From assembly GCA_012295275.1 (NCBI GenBank), contig CM022668.1, positions 4,279,080 to 4,343,079 on the forward strand: a DNA stretch of 64,000 nt, written 5' to 3'. A model generated the notes under the pieces. The model was not told the origin of the DNA. It did no database searches and saw only the letters and a list, made by a program, of their open reading frames with translations. This DNA comes from Chrysomallon squamiferum (lineage: Eukaryota > Mollusca > Gastropoda > Neomphalida > Peltospiridae). How positions within the stretch are numbered: position 1 is the stretch's first letter; each line of letters begins with the position of its first letter. Both the position numbers and the translations under genes were made by a program. Positions 25,013-38,185 of the stretch are shown here, piece by piece.

Positions 25013-25130
25013 GAATGAATGAAAAAAAAATAAAAAAATAAAAATTAACGTGCTAATCAGAGCTAGCTGTTGTGAAGCACGTCTACGACGGGCACACTTT
25101 CTGACAGGTCAGTGGGCGTGTCCGTCGCAG
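25013..25130 (-). mobile_element. Truncated SINE with 9-bp target-site duplication
   Basis: A 118-bp insertion interrupts the conserved block that is continuous at 2745 and 25525. TTCAATAAC is duplicated on both sides (25004-25012 and 25131-25139). Read on the minus strand it ends in an AT-rich tail with CATTCATTC. Its body, GTCGTAGACGTGCTTC and GATTAGCACGTTAAT, is shared with the longer element at 43848-44068. Confidence 0.85.
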
Positions 25131-26159
25131 TTCAATAACACAAACGATTCATTGTTGTCTAACTACCTGTTTGTCTTATGACCGACAAACGATGATGCAC
25201 GCATGCTCGTTAGTCATTGGTCAATACCAGCTGTCAATCATGTATGGCAGACGGGTCAGTTATGTTATCAGTTTGTTTCAGTTAACTACAGTTACTAAAC
25301 AATTCTCGTAAAGACTTATTTAATTTACTTTATTGCATTATGTTAATTAAGATAAAAATATGTATTTATTTATATATCTATGTTGGTGTATAGTTTTTTT
25401 TTTTTTTTTGTGTGTTTTTTTTATTTGGGGTTGTTTGGTTTGTTTCGTTTGTTGTTGTGGATAGCGATCGCCGCTGTTACACATCTCTTTACTACGACTG
25501 TGGTTAGGCTTCCGCACGCATTCAATAACACAAACGATTCATTGTTGTCTACCTGTTTGTTTAATGGCAAACGATGATGCACGCAATACTAGCTGTCAAT
25601 CATGTATGGCAGAGGGGTCAGTTATGTTATCAGTTTGTTTCAGTTAACTACAGTTACTAAACAATTCTCGTAAAGACCTGTTTAATTTACTTTATTGCAT
25701 TATTTTAATTAAGATAAAAATATGTATTTATTTATATATGTATTGGTGAATGGTTTGGTTTCCTCGTTTTCCTGGGGTTTTGTGTGTGTGTGTGTGTGTG
25801 TTATTGGGTGTTTTTTTTTTGTTTTTTTTGTTTGTTTTGTTTTGTTTTGTTTTTTGTTTTTTTTGTTCTTTTTATAAATGCGCCTAAAGAATGTAATTCA
25901 AATAACAATAAAATACATTTATTGAACGAACACCAGAGAAGAGAAAAAAAATACTAATAATAAAGAAGAAGAAAAATTATGTAAATGAGCAAATTTGAAA
26001 AGCACGACAGAAAAAATCTCAGAAAAAATGCTTTCATTTTTGCTTTGGATTTTAGCTCCTCATAGCTCAGAAATGTATTCATTTTCTTATTTTTAAAAAA
26101 ACCAAGAAAATAAACAAAAAAAAACCCTAACCGTAAGCAAGAAATTAATAAAGCAATTT

Positions 26160-26359
26160 NNNNNNNNNNNNNNNNNNNNNNNNNNNNNNNNNNNNNNNNN
26201 NNNNNNNNNNNNNNNNNNNNNNNNNNNNNNNNNNNNNNNNNNNNNNNNNNNNNNNNNNNNNNNNNNNNNNNNNNNNNNNNNNNNNNNNNNNNNNNNNNNN
26301 NNNNNNNNNNNNNNNNNNNNNNNNNNNNNNNNNNNNNNNNNNNNNNNNNNNNNNNNNNN
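26160..26359. other. Assembly gap (200 N)
   Basis: Exactly 200 N, a placeholder length. The left side is in repeat unit A (equivalent to about position 3350 and 32112). The right side is in the caspase 2 intron (equivalent to about 55165 of pseudogene 4). Confidence 0.95.
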
Positions 26360-26619
26360 AAAAGCAATAATAATGAAAGTATATGAGGTGTGTGTGTATA
26401 TATAATTCATAGTGTTTTTTAAACAAAATTCATACAGTATTTAGATATTTGTAGAGAGATTTATTCACTTGCATAATTAATTGTATCCCATTTTTTTCAC
26501 CTTTCAGAATATGTATAAAAGAGATAATATTTTTTTGTTCAAACATAACTTACACATACACTAACACACATCAGTATTCATACCTAGTTAAAAAATATGT
26601 AAATACATTTTATTTGTAG

Positions 26620-26919
26620 ATAAGCTGAAAGAAACTTTTAAGAATCTTCATTTCATCGTCCACTACAAAGAAAATTTGACTGACACTGACATGGTTGAAA
26701 CTGTAAAGGGCCTGGCTTTCTTTGATCACAGTGACTATGACTGTTTTGTGTGTTGTATTTTATCACACGGAGACAAAGGTGTGGTATACGGAGGTAACAA
26801 TTTGCCTGTAAAGATCAGAGAATTGACTGAACCATTTAGACCTGAGTCGTGTCCAAAACTGAGTGGGAAACCAAAGTTGTTTTTTATACAGGCTTGTCAG
26901 GGAAAGAAAAAACAACCAA
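26620..26919 (+). CDS. Caspase 2, p20 exon
   Basis: Acceptor TATTTGTAG, donor GTATGT; 300 bp, phase 1 to phase 1. It opens KLKETFKNLHFIVHYKENL and carries both catalytic residues. An ATT run (26937-26972) follows the donor. Confidence 0.9.
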
Positions 26920-26935
26920 GTATGTATGATAGGCA

Positions 26936-26975
<40 letters not shown>

Positions 26976-27605
26976 TCAAGAGAAGGACTTTCTGCGGGGA
27001 AGAATAATTTGTTTCAAGTTTGACAAAAATTTATACTGACATTGCCCGCAAATGATAAAATTTTCAGATTTTCTATGAATTTTACATAAAATGAAAGAGG
27101 CATTACCCAGAAATGATAAATTTTTAATGGTTTTTTATTTCCTCTAAGGTACATCATATATAATTATAAATATCTGTATGGGTTTGGATATGAGTTCGTA
27201 TGCAACTAGGATTAATGTTTTCAAAATATCAGAACTTGATTTCTGAAATATTTTATTTACAGTTGTTGTAGACCAACACACTAATAGTGGCATAGGTAGT
27301 CCGGAGGCAGAAACAATCCCGAGTGAAGCAGATTTTCTGATAGGATACGCCACCGTACCCGATTTTGTGACTTTCAGATCAGAATCAGAGGGAACATACT
27401 ACATCATCAAACTTACACAAATGTTAGATGACTATGCAAAGAAGTAAGTCAATGAATTTGAGGGTTGTGTAACCCTTTAAGGGAAACCTTAGCAATCAGC
27501 GTGAACATTACATCTAACTTACTCTGGCAGTAACACACACACACACACACACATATCTACATATATATATGTATATTCAACAATTTTAAATATGTAAACA
27601 GTGTA

Positions 27606-27656
<51 letters not shown>

Positions 27657-28228
27657 AAATCTGTGGGGTGAGATATTTTGGTACCATTATTTGCTGTGAC
27701 TTTGGTACTGTTGTCTGTGAACTTGCCTAGGGGCTTTGTATTGATCTTTTGTGATGTCACGCCTTGTTAACTAATATTGTTAGCTGGATGATGTATCTTC
27801 TAGGGAGGACAAATTGATTACTACATTTTGTAGAATTCATACATATTACATATATTATGCGTATGTTAGAAGCATTTGTTAATATGTTAATGTATTTTAG
27901 TTAGAACCTGCCAAGGAATGTTTCTACATTATGTTGTTAACTAAAATGTACAAGAAATCATTATCATTCTCTTTTGAGATCTTTTAACAAACTAATACAA
28001 ACACAATGCATCTGGGAATATATACAAATGCTTGTTATTAGAAAATTACTATTTATTACTTTTTCAAATGTATTTTCATTTGATTTATGTTTCAGACAGG
28101 ACGTCCTCAGTTTGCTGACGTTAGTAAATTATGAAGTAGGTAAAAAAGAGTTCAATTTCAAAGGTCGTCTGTTCAAGCAATCACCATCACATTTCAGCAC
28201 ATTAAGAAAGAAGGTGTTATTCAAGTGA
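26620..28228 (+). CDS. Caspase 2: catalytic half (p20, p10), 5' part missing
   Basis: Three exons, 26620-26919, 27263-27443 and 28096-28228, with GT-AG introns and an unbroken frame give about 204 residues ending FSTLRKKVLFK. Catalytic His (CILSHGDKG) and Cys (FFIQACQG) are present, as are the p10 motifs SEADFLIGYATVPDFVTF and GTYYI. What is missing: the DED and DD exons, the CLIINN exon with the S1-pocket Arg, and a promoter. All should lie 5', where the sequence enters a 200-N gap and then unrelated repeat. Intron sequence 5' of the p20 exon matches pseudogene 4 up to the gap. Either the 5' exons are lost to assembly, or the gene was truncated by the inverted duplication. Without them it cannot form a complete caspase fold. 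Confidence 0.85.
27263..27443 (+). CDS. Caspase 2, linker and p10 exon
   Basis: Acceptor TTTATTTACAG, donor GTAAGT; 181 bp, phase 1 to phase 2. The linker is unique sequence (VVDQHTNSG, then EAETIPSEADF) and lacks the hexapeptide array of caspase 1. The Asp of VVDQ is a possible processing site. Confidence 0.9.
27540..27656. repeat. CA and TG microsatellites in a caspase 2 intron
   Basis: A CA run near 27534-27552 and a TG run at 27609-27656 flank AT-rich sequence. The rest of this intron (27660-27830) matches the caspase 1 intron in reverse complement at 13940-13790. Confidence 0.9.
28096..28228 (+). CDS. Caspase 2, final exon
   Basis: Acceptor TATGTTTCAG; completes an AAA codon and reads QDVLSLLTLVNYEVG to the stop TGA at 28226-28228. 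It aligns along its whole length with 13529-13397 of locus 1. Confidence 0.9.
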
Positions 28229-29340
28229 AGGACATTTTTTCATTTGCATAATTCTTTTTTATTTTAAGTTTTGTTTATTGCAAATGATGTTTCCCACAAT
28301 TAATCCAATATTATTTCAGGATACATTATTGAACAAATCTTACACATCCTATTTACCTGTACTAATATCAGTGAACTGTGTTTGTTGTGGCAAGCAAATT
28401 AAAAACATAAATAAAAAAATGTTTCAATAAGTTCTGTCTACTTGAATGATGGAGGAGCTTACTTTAGTTTGCTTGTTACAATTATTTGTTATTTATGTAC
28501 GTCTAGTTTTACAGATCATAAATAGTCTAAATAGTAAGTGTATTTTACTTTAAAACTTTTTTGTTTCCTTTTTTGTTCTTGCATTAAAGTTATAAAAAAA
28601 AAGAAACAAAAAATGAATTCTTTAAAGTTATTGTTTCTCGTTAAAGTGGATAAGCAAACATTTGGTAGATTTTCAAGCGATTGCTTTGTGTGTTTGTTTA
28701 TTTGTTTATTCACGAAGATACAATGATGAAAATTACATAATGTTCAAAATACCTGATTCTTAATTTATAGTGTAAATAAAGCTATTTCTTTAAAGTAATT
28801 TGAAAAGTGTACAGTTCATCTGTTTGCAATTTGTATATTGTTTGTTTATCCACATCAAAAATAATATATATTAAAACAACTTTTTATATAATATAAAATG
28901 ACATCCTTATGCTGAATTATTTAAAATTCTGGAAACTGCCACATCTACTATGAGTGTGAGACAAACCAGTTAAACATTACTATAATTACTACTTTCACTA
29001 CTACTACTACTAGCAGCACTAACATCATATGAATTTATTTATTACTTTCAAAATAATATCTTTCACAGAAATACAGTCGTATTTACTTTCAGCTGGCATA
29101 ACCGATAACTAATTATGGTGCAAAGTTTAATGTGCGATCTAATTCCTTAAGTCTGTCAAATTATGTTATGTCCATATTTTTCTTTTTAATTCGTATATAT
29201 TTTTTTTCATATTTCCGGCCCTCGAAAGTTTGATTCAGTAATCGTATAGAATATTATTATTTGATTGTATCTGAATCAATGAAAGGGTTCGGGATGTGCC
29301 ACTATAATGAATATTTTGAATGCTTTTAAGTTTTTTCTTC
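28229..29340. other. 3' flank of caspase 2
   Basis: AT-rich, no gene seen. 28720-28860 matches the caspase 1 3' flank. From about 28930 the sequence (GGAAACTGCCACATCTAC onward) matches the region before the helical ORF at 48630 and the NHL copy at 38755, so this flank is common to several blocks. Confidence 0.6.
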
Positions 29341-29344
29341 TTGT

Positions 29345-29610
29345 TAATGTAACATGCAGTTGTACAAAACAGAGGCGCAGCCGCTGATATCACCAAATCA
29401 AAGCCGTCCCAGGTCGTCAACGGCCTTTGCTCCATTCAAACGAATTCCATCACGAACTATTTCCTTAACATGGATTAGAACAATCACCGAGTTGTTTCCC
29501 TTGTCCGTCATTACGAGATTTCCATTCTTGTCGAAGCAAATTCCTTCGGGACAAGAAGAGAACCCCATCGGCAGGAAAACGCTTAAAGATTCACCACTGA
29601 AAAAATACAC
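29345..29610 (-). pseudogene. NHL-repeat fragment, copy 3
   Basis: Minus strand: ESLSVFLPMGFSSCPEGICF, then NGNLVMTDKGNNSVIVL and DDLGRL. Next comes TGA where the other two copies have TGG (Trp) of LWVGDYSG. It is shorter than copies 1 and 2 in the loop before DDLGRL. Same NHL terminal-blade signature; a decayed paralogue. Confidence 0.65.
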
Positions 29611-29959
29611 AAAGTATTCAGTTTGAAACTAGATACTCACACAACGTTTGCGTACTGCCATGACAGAATGCATTCTTGTTTGGTGACTTCAGCGGTTAGA
29701 CATATTTTCTTGTGAGTGTCAAGTTTCAAACTGAATACTTTTTGAAGTAGGATTCATGAATTTCGATGTGTTTAAATTAGTCTGGTTAATTTCTTATCAC
29801 AATTTAAAATACTTCACTTGTATTAATTTAATTATTATTCTGTTGTTTATTATTAAATTACTATTATGATTATTATCATTTTTACACGATTTTAAGATAA
29901 CAAGCAATTTTCCAAGTTATTAATCATTTTAGAGTTTTTACGCTGCACTATAATATTTT

Positions 29960-30939
29960 AGAATCCAAGCCTTCACAAGTAGCTGTGTTTGAATTACTTT
30001 TGTTACTTCATATTAGCATTCTTGCTCAAATGTTTGAATTAATAATGCTTTAGAGAAACTAACTCTTCAATTTAAATATTTCAAAATTTTTATAGTAATA
30101 ATAATATTTTCAATTTATTCTTAGCAGATCTATTTGAATTTGATCGTTTCTTTCATGTACTAATTTGTGAATTAAAACTGTTTTAAATAAACCAACTCTC
30201 AAAGCAGTCTATTTAGTTTATTCACTTTAGAGTTGACACATTTCTAAAATCATTTTCAGAAAAGATAGCAAGAGTCATTAAATGCAGTTTCCACTGTGTG
30301 TGAAACAGCACCAAATGTATAAAGAAAACATTGCACATAAAATGTATAACAAGATCAAAAAGACAGATTTAAAAAGAAAAGAAAAAAAAAAGAGAGAAGA
30401 ATCACAAAACAAAACAATGGCCATTGTCCTAGAATCATAAAAATTGAAACAGGTGAAGGAATGCAGATATTAATAAAACCAGTAAAATGAGGCAGTTACC
30501 AGCTTTTTAAATAAGAAGAATCTGCCGTCTGCCACTTTTTTCTTCTGTCTGCCACGGATTTAGTTCTTCTGATTATGACACATACACACACACACAAACA
30601 TACACACAAACACACACAAACACACACACACACACATACATATACAGATACACACACATACACACATACACACACAAACATACACACAAACATACACACA
30701 AACACACACACACACACATATATACAGATACACACACATACACACACAAACACACACACATACACACACAAACACACAAACACACACACATACAAACACA
30801 CACACACACACACACACACAGACACCCACACCCAGATACACACACACACACCCACCCAGAGACACACACATGCTAACAAACATACCTTCATATACAGTTT
30901 CATGTGGTTATTTTCTTAACTGCAAGTTTAACATGTATG

Positions 30940-31037
<98 letters not shown>

Positions 31038-32112
31038 AATACATAAATTATCTGTCTCTATGTATATATATATAATCCTAAAATTAAATAATAAAATGTA
31101 ACATGGGAATGAATTGTATGCAACTCTTGCAACTCTGCTGAAAAAAAGAATAACATTCTTGAGCTTGAGAAAGGTTGAGAAAGGGATATGTATAACTGAA
31201 CTACTGGACTGTGTGAACTGTAAATTTTAAGTATATATATGTTATAACTATGCTTAATTTTAAATAATCCTCAATGGCCTCTGTTGTTGAAGTTGTTGTT
31301 ATTGTTATTATTATTATTATTATTGTTAGTATTAAAATCAGGGTATTTATGTTCATTACAAAATAAATATTTTAGACATAAATTGTTCAAACTATTGTAT
31401 ACGATTAAAAATGTTCTCTTTTCATATATTTCAAGTACAAGCTCTCTGTAGTTTACTTTTAACATTTCCTTATAAAAAAATACTGAAGATTACAGCAAAT
31501 TACAGTAATAGAACAACAATAAATATATAAATAAATAAATAAATATACGTAATAATATTTTTTTTAAAGAAGAAGATGAAGAAGAAATGATAATAATAAA
31601 AGAATTGAAAATTAACATTACCCAGGTAACCAATTATCTGTATTTTTATTTTTTATTATTATTTTTTTCTTCAGAAAATTCTTTGTCAGGTGTTTTTTAA
31701 TGATATTTGTTTAAAATGTGTTATTTTCTACCATTCTGAATACATCTGCTGTTTTCTAAACATTTAAAAGTACTAAAGACAGGACATTGCGATTCTAATA
31801 ATTTCTTGTATATTAACACCAGAAAAATGCAGCAGCATTCATTAAAAAGTAGGTTTATAGTTTATATTACATACCATATTTTTACAATTAAATAAATTTT
31901 TGGATTTCATTTAAAAATATAAACGTCAGGACAACAAAAAGAATTGTTATTTTTGGCGAAATTAATCACTACTAACTGTTTACAGTTATAGGTAATACAC
32001 TTTGCAACAAAAACAAAACAAAAACAAAATTACAGTGAAAAATCAATAAATTAAGAAAAAAAGATGTTGCGTCATTTTGTAACAACGAACTGTTCATGAG
32101 GATGTTTTACTG
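29960..32112 (-). repeat. Inverted copy of 3350-5050
   Basis: Reverse complement of the end of unit A copy 1. It includes an interrupted CA-rich tract (30575-30872, with AAACA and TACA variants) and a pure CT run (30944-31035). The long open frames here come from these repeats. An ATT run lies near 31300-31325. Confidence 0.85.
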
Positions 32113-34919
32113 TTTAAATTGCTTTATTAATTTCTTGTTTAAGGTTGTTTTTTGTTTATTTTCTTGTTTTTTTAAAATAAGAAAATGAATACATTTCTGA
32201 GCTGTGAAGAGATAAAATCCAAAGCTAAAATGAAATCATTTGTCTCAGGTTTTTTTCTGGTGTGCTTTTCATATTTGCTCATTTACATAATTTTTCTTCT
32301 TCTTTATAATTAGTATCTTTTCTTTTCTCTGGTTTTCCTTCAACAAACGTATTTTTTTGTTATTTGAATTACATTCTTTAGGTGCATTTATAAAAATAAA
32401 AAATAAAAATAAAAAAAATAAAAAACCCCAAAACCGTACAAACAACAAGACAGTGACACACATAAAACAAACAAGGAAACCTAAACATTCACTAATACAT
32501 ATATAAAAAAAATACATATTTTTATCTTAATAAACATAAGGCAAAACATTAAATTAAATAGGACTTTACGAGAATTGTTTAGTAACTGTAGTTATTTCCC
32601 TTATCTGAAGCAGACTGATAACACTGCTGACCCCTCTGCCATACATGATTGACAGCTAGTATTGACCAATGACTAACGAGCATGCATGTATCATCGTTTG
32701 TCGGTCATAAGACAAACAGGTAGTTAGACAACAATGAATCGTTTGTGTTATTGAACGCGTGCGGAACCCTAACCACAGTCGTAGTAAAGAGATGTCTAAC
32801 AGCGATGATCGCTATCCGGAACGAGTAGTTGTGTAAAATTCGTGTCTTTTCCAAAGCAAAAAGCAACTTGATAAAAGCCTGAAATCTTACTTTATACCGT
32901 ATAGTATAGTCACAGTGGTATACGGAAGGCCACAGGAACACGTAAGTCCGTTTTATTAGTAACATAAATTATATGGGTAATATAACTTTCCCGTTTTGAT
33001 ATTTGAATGCACAGTCAATCTTTTGATATAAAACTTATTCCAACTAGATGTCACTTTACATACAAATCACTGTACAATAAAAACGATATATATTTTTTTT
33101 TTCTCACATCAACTATATATATTGTCTGACTATATATTTAGGAAAAAATAGAATTGTTTAATTTTAGACAAGAAACTGTACAGTATTAAAATTACACATC
33201 AAATTTAACAGAAATAATAAAATATTTAAAAAAATTTCGGGGGGGGGGGCAAAATAAATTTATGAATAAAAAGATGTTAAAATTTAATTAAAATAACCAT
33301 TACAACTTCTTTGTTGGAAACAAATGGAAGAAAAAAATAAATAAAACGATAAAGAAAATGTTTGAATAATTCATACAGTATTAACATGTCTGTCATTGTT
33401 TTCATGCATGTAAATTTTAAGTTTTTAAACTTTTCTGCCATTTAAAACAAAAGTTAAAACTGACCAGTAAGCCTTGAGATGTGTTAATTCACTTAGAGAA
33501 TGAGAAAAATATATCAGTTATTATACCCGTTGTGTATATTTACAATAGATTACAAACGGATTAATGTACAGGGAAGAAACATTATTACTTTATTTTTATT
33601 ATTTTGAATTTGATCACCATGAATAAACAGAATATAAAAAATATTAAAACTAGATTAAATGAACGAACATTATTATTTTATCTGTTGGCTTTGCTTTAAA
33701 GAAATAAAAACAAATTTACAAAATTTGATTAATTATAACCAAATTAAAAAACAATAAAAAAAGAATAAAATGAAAAGAATTAAAATACCAATCACAATGA
33801 AAACAGTAATTGCTTTTCCCAAAGACCTAATATAATTATTTCAACATCAAATTCCATCATGGATAAACATTTATACAAGAATAAAGACTAAGAACAAGTA
33901 AATAAATAATATAAGGAATAAACAACCATCCAATTAACCAAAGAAACAAATAAATAACATAAATAATGTTAATAAAATACACATAAAGAAAATACTCACC
34001 AGCTTCGGTCATCAAAAGAAATAAAAACACAGACAGAAACATGGCATCCATCACTTTTCTAAAATAAAACAATAAAAACATATACTGGGGAGGGGAAAAA
34101 ATGAAAAGTGTGTTTTATTATTACTATTATTATCATTATTATTATCATTGTCGTTATCTTTGTTATTATTATTATTATCATCATCATCATGGTCATCATC
34201 ATCTAATTTTTAATAGTCCTCGTGGAACATACAGTAAAGAGAAAAAAAAACGAAAAAAAAAAAAAAAAACAACAGTTTACATTTCAGTATTTTCTTTAAG
34301 AAAAAAATAAAATAAAATATTAACATTTATTTTATCATTAGCGATTAATATTAAAATTATTACCTGCATATATCGTTTTGTAAATATCTTCGTAGCAACA
34401 TTAATGGCGGAACAACACGCTGTGAAATGTTATCTTTGTTGTCAAAGGAAAGAAGAAAAAGCAAACAAAAATATCTGAGGTATTAAAATTTATTTAAACT
34501 TGTTCCTCGGAGGTCGTTGTTCGATAAAAATATGTTTTGCTCGAAAATGCGGAAAACTATTAAAGAAACTGGAGAGAGATGTTCATAAAAAGACGTAAAC
34601 AGTTTTAGAAAGATTTTCCTGAACTGTCAAACGAGGTTTAAACGTTGATTTGGTTTTATATGTTTTGCGCTTCTTCTTCTTCTTTAAAAAAAACATTGAA
34701 ATTTGAACTGTTTTTTTTTTCTTCAGTACATTTATTTGTTCTACGAGGAGGTTAAACATTAGACGATGATGATGATGATGATGTTAATAATAACGATAAT
34801 AATAACTATAATGATATGATGATAATGATGATGATTATACACACTTTTTATTTATTTCTGTAAGTCATGCATATACACACGGACAGACATACAGATAAGT
34901 AGCGAGAAAAACAGGAAGA

Positions 34920-35446
34920 GAAAGGTATGTTAGTAGTAGTAGATATAGTATAGTAGTAGTATTAGTAGTAGTATATATAGTATAGTAGTATTATTAGTAG
35001 TAGTAGATATAGTATAGTAGTAGTATTAGTAGTAGTAGATATAGTATAGTAGTATTATTATTAGTAGTAGATATAGTATAGTAGTAGTATTAGTAGTACT
35101 AGTATTGGTAGTAGTAGCAGTAATAGTACTTACAGTAGCAGAAGTAATTATAGAAGTAGAAACAGTAGCAATATAAGTTATTATCTAATGTTAAAAGTCT
35201 AGAGTAGGAGCAGTATTAGTATTAGTAGTGGTAGTGGCAGTAGTAGCAGTATGTAGTTGTAGTGGTAGTAACAATAGCAATAACAGTGGTAGTATTAGTC
35301 GTCATCGTCGTTTTGATAGATATTAGTAGGGGTAGTGGTACCAGCAGCTGTACAAGTATTGCGTTGTATTATTATTATTATTATTTAATGAGCGGTTGAT
35401 ATTGATTAATTTATAGATTATATCATTATATATATATGTATCAGTA

Positions 35447-35486
<40 letters not shown>

Positions 35487-35490
35487 GCTA
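34920..35490. repeat. AGT-rich tract and TATC microsatellite
   Basis: AGT/AGTATT triplets in higher-order units (a 30-40 bp period built on TAGATATAGTATAG) cover 34930-35110, with looser AGT triplets to 35330. TATC runs from 35446 to 35486. Both are longer than in the other copies. Confidence 0.85.
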
Positions 35491-35824
35491 AAATCTTTGT
35501 TTCATTTGATTTCATTTGATTTATTTATTTTAGCTGTTCCAGGCATGTATAGTTAATTGAATTTAAACTTCGGATTAAATGTAATTTCAGGACATTTAGA
35601 TTGGAGTTATTTCCCGTTCGCTTTATTCTCAGTAGTTAAAAAGATTGGCTTTAGATACTTACAAATAAACAAACAAACAAATAAATAAATAAATAGTGAA
35701 TTATATATATAAAAATAATAAATATTAAAAAATATATAAATAAAATAACAGGGCTTCGGAGGGAGTTTGTGTTACGCAAGATCTACTTTCTTTCGTAGCT
35801 CTTGTTTGAAGAATCGGAAAAGTT

Positions 35825-35879
<55 letters not shown>

Positions 35880-36240
35880 TAATAACAAGAAGAAGAAGAA
35901 GAAGCAAAAAAAATATATAAAATAATTAAATTTAAAAAAGTAAAGAAAAGGAACAGTGGCTCTGAAGTAAGTTGTTGATTTTATTATTTATTTATTTATT
36001 ATAGTTTATCTCTCTCTCTCTCTCCCAATACATAAATTACCAAGTATAATTATTAGTAGTAATGTATGCATATCAGGTACAACAAAAATGTTGTTGTTTT
36101 CGTAACCTTTGTTGAACGTTTTTTTGTTTTTTTTGTTAATGATCTGTATTCAAGCTGACAGTACAATCACGAGTTATGCGTCGTCAATTACATTCGTTAC
36201 GCTACGGTGCTGTTGGATTGTTCAAACCGATTTGACCTCC

Positions 36241-36410
36241 GACTTAAGAAAGGGGAAAACCCTTGTGGGACTCCCGCCTTGAGAAAGGGGAATACCCTTG
36301 TGCGACTTCCAGTGTCATGCAATGGACTGTCTTGATGAAAATTATAAATATAATTGATTTAAAGACAGAATATTTATGCTTGCCACTACTGTGGACTGGC
36401 AGGTAATCGC
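36241..36410 (+). promoter_or_regulatory. Orphan caspase-family promoter, copy at 36.3 kb
   Basis: Inverted partner of the caspase 1 promoter. Two 35-bp units with GGGGAAAACCC and GGGGAATACCC, TATAAAT at 36343-36349, first exon ending GTGGACTGGCAG at 36402 and a GTAATC donor. The 5' untranslated sequence continues to about 37155, but the DED exon is absent and unrelated repeat follows. Confidence 0.6.
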
Positions 36411-38059
36411 TTGGTATAGTCTAATACAATCAGTTATTGTAAGAGCTTTAGGTTGTTTTGATTTTAATGAGTTAGTCACTGAACAGAAGTATCGTAAAAC
36501 GAAACGAAATCGTTTAATATTTCAACTTAAAAGTTTAATTGTTTTAGAAGTCAGTAAGATACAACAATAGTTTTCACTTTTGATTATTCATAAATAACAT
36601 ACATACTTGACTTATAGTAGCAGATACTTTTCAAACAAATATTTTAAAATAAAATTAATAACAATACTGTTTTCATAGGTATGTTTTAAGAAGTAACTTC
36701 CATATCAGTAAACAATATTTGATTATTTGTTGTAAAAGAAACAACAAATAGACGAGTATTTGAGAAACAAAATTTAATTTAGTCAGCAAACTACCAAGGT
36801 TTGGTATATCGTTGGATATAAATTGTACTGAAAATTAATGATTGCTGTCTGTTTAGTTCTTATGATGACATTGTCACATTACCCCAGTCACTCACTGGGA
36901 AACAAAACTATACTGAATGCTAACACTGATGTTTGCTTACAAAGTTCCAGATGTGAAAACATATAATACACATTTTATTCATCAGCTCAGTTATTTAATT
37001 TTTTTTAAAATACCTGTAGCGACACAGTGTTTCGTTGTCTGATCAATGTAATAATCAGTTGTTCTCAGGTGTGACTTAATTTAAACTCTGTGTACAGTTT
37101 TTTTTTGTTTTTTTTTTTCAAGAAAAGAACAGTATACCCTGTATCTAATAAATGAGAAACAAAAATATGAAGGTGCGTTAATTGTAAGAATTAATTCTTT
37201 CTTATGATGATATTGTCAGATATTTTCCACAGTCACTGTCTGGGAAACAAAAATATACTAAATGCTAAAGCTGTGAAAAGATATAATATAGATTTGTTAT
37301 TTTCTATAGTTGTTAATTCTGAATATATCTGTTGTTTTCTAAGCATTTAAAACATACTAAAGACAGTTCATTGTGATCCTACAGCAGATAATATCTTCTG
37401 TATTAACACCTGCAAAATGCAGCAACTTTCATTTAAATAATAACAAATATTGAAATTTTAACATTATATCATACAGTAAAAGTAGGTTTATACTTTTTAT
37501 TATATATATATTTTTACAATGAAATAAGTTTTCGTAACATTTGGGACATTATTTCAGTCCGTAACTCTACAAACCTAATTGTGGTCAATGTGATAGTGAT
37601 GTTATATTGAATCTGTATTTCCCTGGAAACTGTAGGAAAATCACAAAGTGCTGAATCAGGAATTCGAGGAAAACCTTTACTTTTATTTAGAATTTTTCCT
37701 AACTGGTTTGTCTAATCAGTAACCTACGACTGATGTGAGTCGCTAATAGAACAGACAACAATTATACCCACACAAAAAAAAAAAAAAAAAAAAACCATAC
37801 ATTTTTTATTTTCGTTAATGATCCGTATTCAGTACAAATAAATTAGCTAACAGTACCATCACCAGTTACTCGCCACGAACTGCGCAATCTTTCGCTAAGC
37901 TACGGTGCTGTTCGATTGTTGCAAACCGGTTTTTACTTCTCACAGTTTGAAACGTACATTTTCAAGTGACAGCGTCATTCTTTATGTTTTCTGGTTTTAG
38001 CCCAGACAATCATCTGCAACCGGTTTTAGTTGCCTGACATCTTGACATTATACACGAAC

Positions 38060-38185
38060 ACGGCCTTAAGCAAAGGAAAATCCCTTTTTGGAAAGTCGTG
38101 GAAGGGACTGTGCTGATCAAATTATAAATATAAATCGATTGACGGATAGAATATTTAAGCTTGTACTGGCTGTGGACTGGTACGT
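38060..38185 (+). promoter_or_regulatory. Orphan caspase-family promoter, copy at 38.1 kb
   Basis: TATAAAT at 38123-38129 and first exon ending TGGACTGGTAC before a GTAAAC donor at 38184. The kappaB-like site is degraded to AGGAAAATCCC. No caspase exon follows on the plus strand. Confidence 0.5.

Larger units (their letters stand above)
20340..26159. repeat. Second left arm of the palindrome (pairs with 32112-37170)
   Basis: The caspase 1 promoter flank and repeat unit A copy 2 match, in reverse complement, 37170-32112. Arm differences include 22756-23240 (replaced), 23360-23785 (inserted), a local duplication (24940-25380 with 25455-25745) and a SINE at 25013. The arm ends at the 200-N gap. 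No gene seen at 21240-26159. Confidence 0.85.
32112..37170 (-). repeat. Right arm of the palindrome (unit A copy 3 and promoter flank)
   Basis: Reverse complement of 20340-26159 and, for its lower half, of 1-3350. It retains the segment corresponding to 860-1700 that the middle copy has lost. No gene seen. Confidence 0.85.

Noticed and set aside
25954-26426. Open frames spanning the N gap (also 52090-52377)
   Set aside because: Most of their length is undetermined sequence.
30496-30919. Long open frames of Cys-Val or Thr-His repeats on both strands
   Set aside because: They are translations of the interrupted CA tract; no other coding signal.
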